Source of the DNA: Larix kaempferi
Lineage: Eukaryota > Streptophyta > Pinopsida > Pinales > Pinaceae
NCBI GenBank assembly: GCA_027924585.1
Contig: BSBM01000050.1
Span: 6,042,501 to 6,106,500 of the forward strand
Length of the DNA stretch: 64,000 bases
Direction: 5' to 3'
The first letter of the stretch is position 1. Every line of letters starts with the position of its first letter. Both the position numbers and the translations under genes were made by a program. Of the stretch, positions 1 through 11,218 are shown in pieces. The notes below the pieces were generated by a model that was not told where the DNA came from, made no database searches, and was given only the letters and a program-made list of their open reading frames with translations.

Positions 1-881
1 CGGTTTTGAACAGTTGCTTGCAGCGGAATCATCTTGGAAGTATACAGCTTCAATCCTGCCCTCAATTCAGACTGACCTAGAATCGTTGGATAATGGTGTT
101 TGGACGGAGGTAATTGAAAATGATCCCTCGGTGGAGACATCCATGGCCAAGCAGTGGATTCAGGACCTCGTCTCAATGTGGGTCAGACAGAGGATCTATT
201 AAAAGAATTGTACCATGTATTAGGTCATCAAGATACTCCTGGGAAGTGTCCTACTCGAGCATGAAGAAAAGCAGAGGGTTGAGGACATTCCTGTTGAATT
301 CCGGAAAGAACTGTATCAGGAAACCCATCTGCTTCATATGAATATAGATGATATTGAGAAGGAGCTCAGAATTCCCTACCTCCCTCGGATGGGGGTGTTT
401 TCCCCTGCTAAAGCTGCTACAAATGATGGGTTTCGCGACATCGACGAGGATAAAGGTAGAGAGGAGGCTTCTCCACCCATGAACGACTCTCAAGTGCCTT
501 AGCGGTTCTATGTTATCCCTTGGTTTTTAACATTTTTCCTTAAGTATTAGTTACCCTAGGCCTAGCAATTATGATCATGTTGAAGGATAGCCTTTGGCTT
601 TTAAGTTTTGTCTGTCTGGTTGGCATAGGTAGTATAATGAAATTGTGGTCTTTGGATTTTAAGTTATGTCTTTTTGGTCGATAGCGGCATTTTTTTGTCA
701 ATGTGGTCTCTAACGCTTGTACGCCCTGTTTTCTGCTTCGGGAGAGGGGTCTAGGGATTTTGTTTCAAATTCTCAGACTTTGTTATGCTGGACTAGACAA
801 TCCCTAAAGAAAATTAGGCTAGTGGATGTTGTATTTTGTACGATGTTTAATATAATATAGTAGACTTATTTACAAAAAAAA
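1..881 (+). pseudogene. Decayed retroposon 3' end (LINE-like tail)
   Basis: The first ~490 bases hold broken open frames that read as one protein when frames are switched: a piece ending near 200, a shifted piece through ~240, then a piece from ~258 to a TAG at ~500 (contains IDDIEKELRIPYLPRMG). I do not recognise the protein. About 370 bases of T-rich sequence follow, with a TAATATAATATAG stretch and an A run at ~871-881, which resembles the 3' end of a plant LINE or other poly(A) retroposon. The 5' end lies outside the window, so no target duplication can be tested. A processed pseudogene of an unknown gene is the alternative. Confidence 0.35.
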
Positions 882-1024
882 AACTAGGTGATGGTTAGCT
901 TTGATTTTCTATGCTTAACCATGGTCCCACCATAGTTAACTAATCATTGACTACATGAGTTTGGTTGACTGTGGTTGACTGCAATGTTATGTAACAATGT
1001 GACATTTCAAGAGCAATAATTAAA

Positions 1025-2890
1025 TGTCAAGTCCCCATTTTGACATAACCATGGATTTTCATGCACCATCCCTAGTGATCCTTGATCATTCCCCTAATCC
1101 ATCTAACCACATGGGTCCTAGTGACATTTTAGCATTAATTAATTAAAAAGGGGTTAATTATGGTATAGTCACCCATGTAAATTAAATAAATAAAGGTGGG
1201 TTATAATTGTGCTATTTATTAATATTAATTAATATTTGGATAAATTTATTGATGCTCATGTGGCTAGGAGGCACATTAGGATAAGGTGGGCCTCAAATAC
1301 TTGCTTTCCAAAAGATGGCAGCTTGAAGAAAATTAGAGAAAAACAAGGAAGCCACTAAAACAATGTATGGCAGCCCAAAAGCATGAAACTCAGAAAAGAA
1401 GAAATCATGCAAAGAGGAAGGAAAGTCCATAAAAGAATAAAGAAGAAGAAAATCAAGCAAAAGCACTGAAAAAGTAGGGAAAATCGAGTGAAAAGTAGGA
1501 AAAGCAGAAACTAGAAAAAAATCAGGCTAAAAGCAAGAAAGGTTGCACAAAGCAAGTAATTTCCAAATTGACTAAGGAAGGCACTTGGATGATCTAGGGA
1601 CCACATACCATGACTTTAATGACTTGCTTAAGAAGCTATAGATTCTATAAAAAAGAGAGACAGAGCACCATTCACATCTTTTGACAGTTTGACTTTTGCA
1701 TTAAGAAAGCTCTGAGTTTCTCTAGGCTTTGGAGATGCGCCCTTAGCCAACTGTGGGAGATGTGTTACATGGTAATTGGTCCATTCTTATTCTTCTCAGA
1801 TAATGTACAACCATTAGATCCTGAGTTTCAGGTCTAAACTCTCATATATACTGAAGAATTCGAGCCTCCAGAGTTGGTGCAAGATCATTGAAGATTTGTG
1901 TTGGTATTCATCCAGAGAATAGATAAACTGGAGTAATTGTGCCCTTGTGAGATATATCAGTTGTATTTTTTGCCTCCCATGATCTATCTAATGTTCATTA
2001 TCATCCTATGGTCGTGATATAGTGCATCCCACACTTCTTTCATGCTCCCATTGAAGAATCATGCTCCATTGTTGTAAGATATCAAAGATTGAGGACTCTC
2101 TGTGAAGTCTGAGCTATGCTACTTCTATTTGTTATTAAACAAACTCTTTTAATGGTTGGTTCTACACAATTATTCATGCTTGATTTCATATTATATATCT
2201 GAGAAAGAATTAGAGATATTTAATTGCAGTTTGTGTTGAGATTTTTCAAGACTGTCTCTTTAGGCATTAATTTATGACTAGTTTTGCAGTTTCTCTAATA
2301 AAAAGATATATGGAAGTATATTTCCATTTCTATCAGTTATTACAGGTTCTTAATACAATAGTGAATCCAATCCAATCCTTGGAATGAGAATTCGTGACCC
2401 TCTCTTCCTGTTTGGAAGAGCCTAAAAGAAAGCTAGTTGAGCAATCCTTAATAGCGTACTTCCTCTTCGGACCTCCAAACACTGCCAAATCTTCCCAAAA
2501 CTCCTGTAACTTTTTATCAGCAGTATATTAGAGTGTAAATACCTGCCATCCACCTTATGGTTGTATTAAAGTGTTAGTGGAGGAATCTACTATGCATATG
2601 TTGGTGTACCCATGAAGCCTTAGGCAGACTTCAGCGGTAGCTGTTGTCGAAACATAAATGGTCCCAGTACCTTGTGCATAGGATTATGAATCTATCCTTG
2701 CCCCTATTGTTTATGCTACTTTACACTTGCTATCAGACTTTGCAAATCCAAAATAGTCCAAGTATCAAGCTTCCGGTGGGTTTAACAGTTTCTTCCATAC
2801 TAGTTTTAATTAGTTTCAGTCTTTGCAATTTTTTGTTTTAAATTTTGTAATAGAATTAATATCCTTGAAATCATATCTCGGAATATTACA
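1025..2890 (+). mobile_element. Candidate solo LTR (1.87 kb), TSD TTAAA
   Basis: The sequence begins TGTCAAGTCCCCATTTTGAC and ends ATTACA. It is flanked on both sides by TTAAA (1020-1024 and 2891-2895). The start resembles that of the long LTR at 45993 (TGTAATACCCCCATTTTGAC), and both end ATTACA, so they may be related families. A TATAAAAAA box at 1646-1654, followed by a CA-rich possible transcript start, fits an LTR promoter on the plus strand. No open frame, PBS or PPT is seen inside. The TSD is an AT-rich 5-mer and could match by chance. Confidence 0.45.
1646..1654 (+). promoter_or_regulatory. TATA box in candidate solo LTR
   Basis: TATAAAAAA followed by GAGAGACAGAGCACC, about 620 bp into the candidate LTR. 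This is a usual place for an LTR core promoter on the plus strand. Confidence 0.4.
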
Positions 2891-3300
2891 TTAAAGAGGT
2901 TGACTTCAATATTATATCACATTGTGGCATTATGGTTTCTTATAGATTGTGTCACAGTATTCCATTAAGAGCTTGAATTCAATACTATGTAACATTTTGG
3001 TATTAAGAGGTTGACATCAATATATGTAGTCACCAGTAGTCAACAATAGTCAACTAAAATCAACCATCCTGAACCATAATCAACCATATCCAATTACAAA
3101 TGATAATAGTGAACCACAATTAACTAGAGTGACCATCTTCAACCATAGCTAACAATAATTAACCATAATAAATTATAATTAACAATTTCCTACCATATTA
3201 TCAACCTCTTAATGTTGTAATATGACATAATTGAATTCAACCTCTCAATATTCCAATAATACATAATATTTAAGTCAACATATTAATATGACAATATGAT
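2891..3300. repeat. Degenerate direct and inverted AT-rich repeat
   Basis: Several copies of a unit reading roughly TTAAGAGGTTGACTTCAATATTA occur at 2891-3030. The same unit appears reverse-complemented at ~3190-3300 (CAACCTCTTAATGTTGTAATA). Between them are many CAACCATA-type units, and the left flank at ~890-1000 has GGTTGACTGTGGTTGACT. The arrangement resembles a decayed foldback/MITE-like element interrupted by the candidate solo LTR. Confidence 0.4.
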
Positions 3301-3900
3301 AGTATGTCAATCATAATTACCCACTATATTATTTTGAAGAAGTTATAAGATGCAATAATAACATCACTCATATAATCAAACCTAAAACCATAATAATATT
3401 AATATCATCTTTATAAAATAATTCAGTGTTTACAATTTAATCATATCATAAACCATATAATAAACCTTAACAAACTATAATTAATATGTTTATATAAAAT
3501 AAGTAATAAAAATATATACAAAATAAACACAAATATGTTATCAACCATATAGTAAACCATATCACTATATAAAACAATATTTTGATTTAATCATCTTTTT
3601 TACTATATTAATGAATGGTATAAAATCATAAAATATACTTATCATTATATAAAGTAAGCACATCCACGTCATCAATCATTTACTATATATTAATAAATTA
3701 CAAACACAAAACAATTATTAAAATTTGATGGTACTTCATTAATACGTTATATAATTATAACATAATTTAATCATAGAGACCACGTGAACTAATAATATCA
3801 TTTAAATGCTTTATTATTATATATTAATACTTTATAAGGTAGATGGGTTATCTTTTATTCTAGCGAATCTCAAGAAACATTCGTTTGGGGCCTTGGCCAT
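3301..3900. other. AT-rich stretch without a gene
   Basis: Very AT-rich sequence with many short ATAATA/TATAAA runs. I see no coding, RNA or clear repeat structure here. Confidence 0.5.
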
Positions 3901-3963
3901 GCAAGTAATAATGAGACGGAGTAATGGTCTCTAATCCAGTGTCTATAAACTTAGAAGGAAGAC

Positions 3964-4161
3964 ATGAATATCAACACCTCTAAACTAACACTTCCTTCCA
4001 GCTTACAATGGGATTCTAAGGTGACTCTCCCCAATTTTGCATCATCCTTTGATGGTGAGCAAGCGGATAATTGGCTTAGGGAATTTTCCACTTGTTTTAA
4101 GCATAAATCCAATCTATCAAAATTGGACAAGATCACCTTAGCTGCATGTCACCTCCAATAG
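3964..4161 (+). pseudogene. gag fragment of degenerate Ty3/gypsy
   Basis: An open stretch encodes a start-like MNINTSKLTLPSSLQWD, then DSKVTLPNFASSFDGEQADN and WLREFSTCFKHK. This matches the first part of plant gypsy Gag, where 'F.G..A..WL..F' opens the retrotrans-gag domain. The frame closes after about 65 residues and the rest of Gag (4166-4435 region) is not readable in any one frame. Confidence 0.55.
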
Positions 4162-4899
4162 TTGCATGTCACCTCCAAGGTTTGGTTGTTTAATGGTGGG
4201 AAAATGCTCAACGTGTATGGGTCAAAGAATGCTTCTCTTAGTGTTGAACTCACTGAGGAGGTATTTCAACCAGTTTCCTATTCCATCGCCAACTAGCCAC
4301 ATCCTACATTTCTCTCATGAATGCTTCTATTCGCCTGCTCTGGCGAAAACCTTTGGTCCAAATGTATTCTATTTCTATACTTTTCTAGCCAAATTGTACA
4401 ACAATACAATGAAGTGTTTTGTAAGATGTAGGTGAAACTCTTCATTTTTTATCCTAAATGGCACTTATCATTAATTTTAATTCCAATTTATTATCTCCTT
4501 TCTGTAATGAAGTAGCACTGGTATTTATTTAATCAATGTCTCTAGCCATTCATAATTATCTAGTAGTGGAATATGAGTTAGGTAAAAATCTGTTTCCTCT
4601 CCATTATCCTTCTCATATTTCTCTTGGAAATGTCCCCTCTCCTACAACCTCGCCAACCTCTTCATATCACCTCACCTAGAAAATATTATATTTTTCACAA
4701 AGACCACTTCTCAAAACACTATCACTTTCCACACCCTACAACACCAATGCTATGTTAAGGTATTTTTCTTTGAACCATAACCACTCCCTCCTCTTCTTTC
4801 CTTTTTGATTATGTGATCGAAATTGTGCTCATGAGCTGATCAACTAATACTATGTCATGAACTTAACTTACACTTCATCATACTATGAGTTGTTATTTT

Positions 4900-5290
4900 C
4901 TCATAATTGCCAAATCAAGGATTGTATGGCTCATTGATTCTCGACAATGGTAGTCAAAATAATTTGGTCTCTCCCTCCCTTGTTAAATTGTTAAATCTCC
5001 CAATCACTCCTCATTCGAACCCTTACTACTTGTTCCAGTTGAATGAAGGCCATCATCCTTATTTGTTTCTCAAAAATGTGAAGTTAGCTTTGTTATTGAC
5101 CCCCATTTCGAAGACATTATTCTCTATGATTCAACCCTAGATTGTGAAAAAATACTATTGGGTAAGCCATATTTGTTTGATCACTTTACCCAATATGAAT
5201 CTCACACAAATTCTCACACTCTCACTAAATATGGATGTAAATATCACTTTCATTCATTGGTCACGCCTATGGTAGCACCTTTCTGCGGAA
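4900..5290 (+). pseudogene. Retropepsin fragment of degenerate Ty3/gypsy
   Basis: The frame contains LILDNGSQNNLVSPSLVKLL, which aligns with the plant gypsy retropepsin loop (I-D-S-G-S-x-x-N-L-V-S). The catalytic Asp is present but the usual DSG has become DNG. Downstream, after a stop, come the readable pieces KPYLFDHFTQYESH and HFHSLVTP, the usual end of this protease. There are several stops and one or more frameshifts. Confidence 0.6.
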
Positions 5291-5529
5291 ATGATGTTGT
5301 CTGTAGGTGGCACTCCACAAATGATTAAAACTTTGCATCAATTGTGAAGACAAACTTGATTAGACTACCCAAATACAGGAGTCCCTTGCACCATTTATCA
5401 TAGCTTATGAATACATTTTTGTTGAACCCCAAGACCTGCCTCCTCCACGCATTTCCAATATGAAAATGGTTTAATCCTTGGTGCCTCCCTTCCCAATGCC
5501 ACCACTTCATATCTTGCTCCAATTAAGAG

Positions 5530-6680
5530 TGTAGAGATTGAAAAATAGATTCAGGAAATTTTGAGTGCTAACCAAGTCAGACCCAATTCCTCACCATGTG
5601 GGTCACCAACATTTATAATTCCAAAGAAAGAGTCAGAAGAATGGAGATTAGTGATTGACTATTAGGCATTGAATAAGCTCATTATTATAACCAATATCCC
5701 TTGCCTCATATTAAGGAATTGTTGGACCATTTGGTTGGATCCTGTTATTTTACCAAGTTGGATTTGACCTCAGGTTACCATTAATTATTAATGAGGGAAT
5801 GCGATTCCTAGAAATCAACATTCAAGGCTAAATTCAACCTATATGAGTGGTTGGTTATGACCTCTGGCGTCACCCTTGCTCTAGCTACATTTATGAGACT
5901 CATCAAGGATCTACATTGCTCACATTTAGGGTGATTTTTCGTTATCTCTCTCAATGATTTTAATCTTCATTTGAACTTGGAAGGATCATGTCTAGCATCT
6001 ACACTAAGTGTTGGACATCTTAGGCACCAATAAACTCCTAGTAAATATTAAGAATTTTTTTTTTGAAACCTTATGTTTCATGTTTGTGTTTCTTTATTTC
6101 AATTGAGGGCATCAAGCCCAATCCTCATAATGTAGACATCCTCTTGCAATGGATTTTATTCCACTTTATGACTAAGCTCAAAATATTCCTAAGGTGGAAT
6201 CCTCTTGCAATGGATTTTATTCCACTTTCTGACTAAGCTCAAAATATTCCTAAGGTGGAATGAACTTCTATATTTGCAAGTTCGTTTTATAGTTCTCTTA
6301 GATCACTTGTCCATTGCATCACCTCACTAATAAACACCAATTTGATTGGATTCCAATGACATAAGTTACCGTTCAATGGTTGAAAAATATCGTATGTTTA
6401 TCCCCAATCCTATGTCTTATAAACCTAAAACAATCCTTTAAGATTGAATGCGATTCATCTTAATATACCATTGAAGTTGTACTTAAATAGGGATTCTATC
6501 TTATGACCTATCATTTAGAAATTTTATCATCTACCAAACTTAATTACAACACCTATGACAAGGAATTTTATGCATTAGTGCAGAGTTTAAAGAAATTGAA
6601 GCACTCTACTGGGAAAGGAAACGGTCCTTCACACAAAATTCATCCTTTTATACTTATCAACTCCAAATTCAAGATCCAAG
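5530..6680 (+). pseudogene. RT and RNase H fragments of degenerate Ty3/gypsy
   Basis: The pieces VRPNSSPCGSPTFIIPKKE and EEWRLVID then ALNKL mark the N-terminal half of a gypsy RT. Broken matches follow to the KLDL..GYH and F...L.MT.GVT.A.ATF blocks. The YxDD region near 5940 has decayed (VISLNDF). RNase H is represented by the piece around 6440-6680 (IECDSS, LNYNTYDKEFYALVQSLKK). A 61-bp tandem duplication sits between the two domains. Confidence 0.65.
6140..6261 (+). repeat. 61-bp tandem duplication inside pol remnant
   Basis: Two adjacent 61-bp copies (6140-6200 and 6201-6261) begin CCTCTTGCAATGG and end AAGGTGGAAT, differing at one position (TTTATG against TTTCTG). The length is not a multiple of three, so the duplication itself shifts frame. 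The high identity means it arose well after the element died. Confidence 0.9.
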
Positions 6681-7149
6681 AATAACGCCATCTTAAGTCA
6701 AATGCCTACATCCAAAAGTTTCATTTCGTGCTCAAATAAAACAAAGAATTTTGTACTAACCAGGTTGCCAACCTCCTTAATCACTTGCCTGCACTTGCCT
6801 TACATATTTTGGACATCTAGATGTTGTCCTGTAACGATTGGAAGAACCAATATGGTTTTCTTCCTTACTTTGGTCTCTTCTTTTCCACTCTCCAACAACC
6901 TAGTACTATCAATCAAACTCCATTTCTATATTATACAATCAAAGATGGATTGTTGTGTAATCTATAATATATCTATGTGTCGAGTTCCAAGGCTAAGCAT
7001 ATGCTAATTCACAAAGCACATTCTTCTCTCTATGGGTTCATTTTGGCACTAATAAAACACTTTCTTTTGACCTTCTATTCCACATCGGGCCAATGATTTT
7101 ATGCATTGATTTGCCTTATGAAGTTAGCACAAGCATGCCCATTATGAGC

Positions 7150-7990
7150 TTGGGTTTTATCAACTTGGGACGAAATTTCCATGTATTTCATTTAGAGTCT
7201 TCCAATGACATCCCAAAAACATGAATTTTCTTGTAGTGGCTTCTCGCTTCTCCAAAATGGGATTATCTCTTCCTTGCCCAAACATATTACAAACAAACAA
7301 ATTATAGATATGTTTTTTCAACATGTTTGGACATCCTTTGGACTTCCATACACCATCACTTTGCTTGGGATGTTCATTTCCTTGACCAATTTTAGAAAAC
7401 ACTTTGGTAGCTTTTGAAGTGAAAACTTCAATAGTCCATTTCATTTCACCCCCAAACAAATGGAAGAACCAATGTAGTCAACCACACATTTGTATAGTTG
7501 CTTCACATAGTATATTCCAAAAATCAACCATAGGATAAGTCCCCTTACGTAGTACAACATTGTTACAATCGAGTAGTTCATTCCAATTTTTGTCACACAC
7601 AACCCCCATTTTAAAGTTTGTTATGTGTGCAAACTAGTAGCACACTTTGAATTTCTAACTATCTTGCCTCTGCCAAAATCTCAAAAATAGTTCAACGAAA
7701 AATAGGAAGCAACTTCCTTTATTCATAAAATAGCCTAGATTATCATGCAAGTCCACATAGTCCATCTTTATTCCAGATTCTTATGGCATATCATTGTTCC
7801 TCCAAAAGTAGCATTTTTAGGGGGGCAAGCATCATAAACACCATCCACTCCTATGGCCCTTACACAATTTTTCAAAAGTTGGGAGAATTTTCTTTCAAAC
7901 TTGATTTGACTCCACAACTTGGTGTTCATCCCATTATCAATTTTTCACACCCTCCTTGCTTGAAGAAGAGTTCTCTATCTCCCATTGATG
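7150..7990 (+). pseudogene. Integrase and C-terminal pol fragment of degenerate Ty3/gypsy
   Basis: With frame changes the piece reads VVASRFSKMG, FFQHVWTSFGLPYTIT and FHPQTNGQTE-like remnants of the integrase core. Then follow GPYTIFQKLGEFSFKLDLTP and LGVHPIINFSHPPCLKK, the conserved block after integrase in plant gypsy elements. Several stops interrupt it. No chromodomain is readable after it. Confidence 0.65.
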
Positions 7991-8100
7991 GACAATGTAC
8001 CCAATTATCAGTCATCCCTTATATAGCATACATTTTTGGACATATGCACGTAGACCACTCGAACCAACATCATCACCACTTACCTATTTAGTAGCAAGGG

Positions 8101-8619
8101 TAAACTTCCGATGTAGGCTAAGTGGTTTTTATAATATGAATTTGCTACCCTATTTCTACATATAGTTTCACAAATAGGGACACTAGTGCCTTGAAACATG
8201 GAGGAATTGGTATAGGAACCAAGACAAGAAGAAATGGAATACAATAATTATATTATTATACGTTATTAGTTATTTGTAATAGGGTAGTTAGATATTAGAT
8301 ATTAATAAATAAAGGGAGCCAAGGTCAAACTTGATCATCCCCATTTTGTGTTCAAACTACATATAAAGAGAGGTATATTATTTGTTGAATGATATTTTTG
8401 ACATTTGATAAATACAAGTATTAGTATTTCTAGTCATTTTTATATCAAGTTTACTTTTTGGTCACTCTATTGTTCATCAATTCTCCATTGGTTTATTTTT
8501 TCTATTGACCCGAGTTACATATTTATAATTACGAAGCACCATGAATAATGATCAATGCAGCTTCAAAAAAATAGTATTAAAATCTAAGAAATTGTAACAT
8601 ACCTTCATACCCATCAACA
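8101..8619. other. AT-rich spacer between two retroelement remnants
   Basis: No coding potential is seen. The sequence has a few short direct repeats (GTTAGATATTAGATATTAATAAATAAA) and may include LTR or untranslated remnants of the flanking gypsy and copia copies, but no ends could be recognised. Confidence 0.4.
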
Positions 8620-9720
8620 AAATGAGTGTTTTCTGGTCTAATAATTCATCTATGAAAGTAGAATGTAGAGAAAATTTCAATTATGCAAGACCATTTCAAA
8701 AGAAAGGGTGAGAGGCCATGATAGAGGAGTATAACTCTATCCTGTAAAATGGTGTTTGGGTGGTTGTACCAAGACTAGAGGGGAAGCCAATGATTTATTC
8801 CATATGGTTTGTTGCTAAAGGGTTTTCACAAAAAAAAGGGTGTCAACTATGATGAGAAGTTTGCACTGAATTCTAGATACACTTCCATCTATACCATTCT
8901 TTCCCTAGCAGCACACTTTGGATGGTGTCTATATCAAATGTATGTAAAGACCCCCTTTCTAAATGGTGTGATTGAAGAAGAATGTACATTAATCAACCTC
9001 AATCACTTGAGATACATGGGTGTGATACTCATGTTTTCAAGTTGAAGAAATCTCTTTATGGGCTTAAACATGCACCGCAAGCTTGGTACTCCAGGATTTA
9101 TGAGTTTATATTGAACTTGGGGTTCACCAAGACAATTATTGATCCAAGCATTTATTATACATATGTTAATACTAAATTGGTTGTCTTGGTTCTATATGTG
9201 GATGACTTTATCATTATAGTTACTCAGGAGAAACTCATTGTGTGGTACAAAGAGAAGTTCAAAAGTGAATTTCACATGAAGTACATTGGTCTGCTGCACT
9301 ATTTTCTCAGGCTAGAGGTTTGGCAAGGGACAAGAGAATTTCTCCTTGCACAAGGGAAGTACACCTTGGATATTTTGGAGAGATTCCAAATGTAGAACTA
9401 CAAACCCTTGGATAACCTATGGCAGTAAATCTAAAGCTTGCACGAGATGAGATGGATTTTTTGTTTGACCCATTCTTATATATGCAATTGCTTATCTCTT
9501 TCACATATCTCATGAATATTAGACATTTGTTATGCAGTGAATAAACTAAGTTAGTTTATGGTTTATATGTAGAAGCCACAATAAGTGCTTAGGTATTTGA
9601 ACGGCATTAATATTTATAGAATTAGCTATACAAAAGGTGATGGATTATTGCTCCATATATTATTTGATTTAGACTAGGATAGTGGTGTTGATTTTTGGAA
9701 GGGCACCTCCAGAAAAAAAA
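8620..9720 (+). pseudogene. Degenerate Ty1/copia reverse transcriptase and RNase H
   Basis: The reading starts with AMIEEYNSIL-NGVWVVVPR and continues VAKGFHKKKGVNYDEKFA, which is the opening of the copia RT domain. It then gives LKKSLYGLKHAPQAWYSRI and VLYVDDFIII with the YVDD active site intact. After ~9395 stops accumulate, but the RNase H blocks VLRYLNGINIYRISYTKGDG and D-x-D-SGVDFWKGTS are still recognisable to ~9710. There an A17 run interrupts it. At least two frameshifts (one near 9000) and many stops are present. Neither LTR was found. Confidence 0.8.
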
Positions 9721-10222
9721 AAAAAAAAACTAATCTCAGGGTCAGAGTTGATATCGTAGTTTAGTAGGAAAAAATAGTAGTTGCATTGAGTTCAGAAAAT
9801 GAAAAGCACATAACAACATATTCATTGATCCAAGTGGAGATAATGGCCACTCACATGTTCCATTGATTAAGAATATTTCAACATCTTGGCCGTTTTACTT
9901 CAATTTTTCAAGTCCTGAACTTCTTGTGTGTTTCTTAAGCATTTACCTTATGTGTTTGGCAGTTGAAATGGGCCACACAATCAAAGATTAGTTGGGATAC
10001 CAAACTCATAGAGAAGGATTTTCACTTTGTAATGGTCCCATAAACACCCTAAGTAGACTTTGTATGCAATTGTTGCATCCGAGACAAGTTGATGTATCAA
10101 CTAGCCTCCTCGGAACCCACATTCCTTTTGCCACATCATTTCCTAGGGTCAATATTTTTGCATCCTATGGCCTCATACTTTATGTTAAAAGGCACGTTTG
10201 GCCTCTTGTAATGTCTTCTTAT
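9721..10222. other. Copia tail and flank of the chromovirus insertion
   Basis: A weakly readable plus-strand stretch may continue the copia remnant, but I cannot align it with confidence. It ends at GAAGG, the left target duplication of the chromovirus. Confidence 0.35.
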
Positions 10223-10227
10223 GAAGG
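10223..10227. repeat. TSD GAAGG (left copy)
   Basis: GAAGG immediately before the TG of the LTR. The same five bases follow the CA of the other LTR at 16383-16387. Confidence 0.9.
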
Positions 10228-10602
10228 TGTGAAGCACCTGTAACAAGTAATTAATCAGAATATGCGAAATAGCAGAAATGACAGAACTCAGAATCACTTT
10301 TATATTGATCACAGGCCACTTCGAGAGGGCAACCTCCTATGAGCAAGCTCAATACAAATAACTTCACGGTGCCTTCATAGGTCTCAACACACACTTATAT
10401 ACTAAGTCTAGGCACCAATACTATGGGTCAAAACCATGGGCCACTACAAACTATGGATCAACAATACTACGGGCGACTTACAAAGCTTATGCGCCAACAA
10501 CAATAACACAAACTATTGATCAACAAATACTACGGGACAACTTACAAAGCATATGCGTCCAACAACAATATACTAACAAAGTAAAGACATGGGTTTCTAA
10601 CA
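10228..10602 (-). repeat. 3' LTR of the chromovirus
   Basis: The 375-bp direct repeat ends at the element's 3' end, with TG...CA termini on the element strand. It is the partner of 16008-16382, with 11 substitutions and no net indel. It lies just after the polypurine tract. Confidence 0.95.
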
Positions 10603-10616
10603 TCCCCTCCCCCTTA
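10603..10616 (-). promoter_or_regulatory. Polypurine tract
   Basis: On the element strand TAAGGGGGAGGGGA abuts the 3' LTR, the expected primer site for plus-strand DNA synthesis. Confidence 0.9.
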
Positions 10617-10631
10617 AAAAAAGCTTTGTCC

Positions 10632-11218
10632 TCAAAGCTTTAGATGTGGAAATTGTTGTTGAATCTGAAGGAGTGGTTCCCATGTAGCATCCTCTGGTTG
10701 CATGCCGTGCCACTGAATTAAGACCTCTGTGATAGAATGAGAGTGAAGCTGACAAGTGCGCCGATTGAGGATGGCCTCCAGCTCCAAAAGGATGGATCCT
10801 TCATTATCTAGTTCGGGTAAAATCATTTGTCCACTGATGTTGGTGCCAAGAACTTTCTTCAGACAAGAGACATGAAAGACTGGATGAATGCGGGAAGAAG
10901 GAAGAAGTTCCAATTTATAAGCAACGGACCCAATCTTCTGAAGAATCCGATATGGCCCATAGAACTTTGGAGCGAGCTTATGACACCCTTTGAGTTTTAG
11001 GGAGGATTGCTTGTACGGATGGAGACGAAGAAAAACCATATCGCCTACTTGAAAAGTGCACTCAGAACGGTGTTGATCAGCTTGTTGCTTCATGCGATTT
11101 CTTGCCATGTGAAGATTTTCCCGCAAAATGTGAAGAATCTGATCGCGGTTTCGAAGGACCGTGTAACTTCCTGAACTGGTGAACTGTTGGGGGTGTATGG
11201 AAGAAAAATTGGAGGTGC
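10632..11218 (-). pseudogene. Integrase C-terminus with chromodomain
   Basis: From 11126 the frame runs 164 residues to a stop at 10632. It contains FQVGDMVFLRLHPYKQSSLK and KFYGPYRILQKIGSVAYKL (the GPY/F module). Then come HPVFHVSCLKK and a chromodomain near the end (ILNRR, EVLIQWHGMQPEDATWEP). In this family the chromodomain binds histone marks and directs insertion into heterochromatin. The junction with the integrase core at ~11215 is broken by an in-frame TAG and then a one-base frameshift near 11165, so it would not be made as part of Pol. Confidence 0.9.

Larger units (their letters stand above)
3900..8100 (+). mobile_element. Degenerate Ty3/gypsy gag-pol remnant
   Basis: In order on the plus strand this stretch holds pieces of gag, retropepsin, reverse transcriptase, RNase H, integrase and the region after integrase. 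That order is Ty3/gypsy, in which integrase follows RNase H. Every domain is broken by several stops and frameshifts, and I find no matching LTR pair, PBS or PPT. It is an old dead copy whose ends cannot be fixed. Confidence 0.75.
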
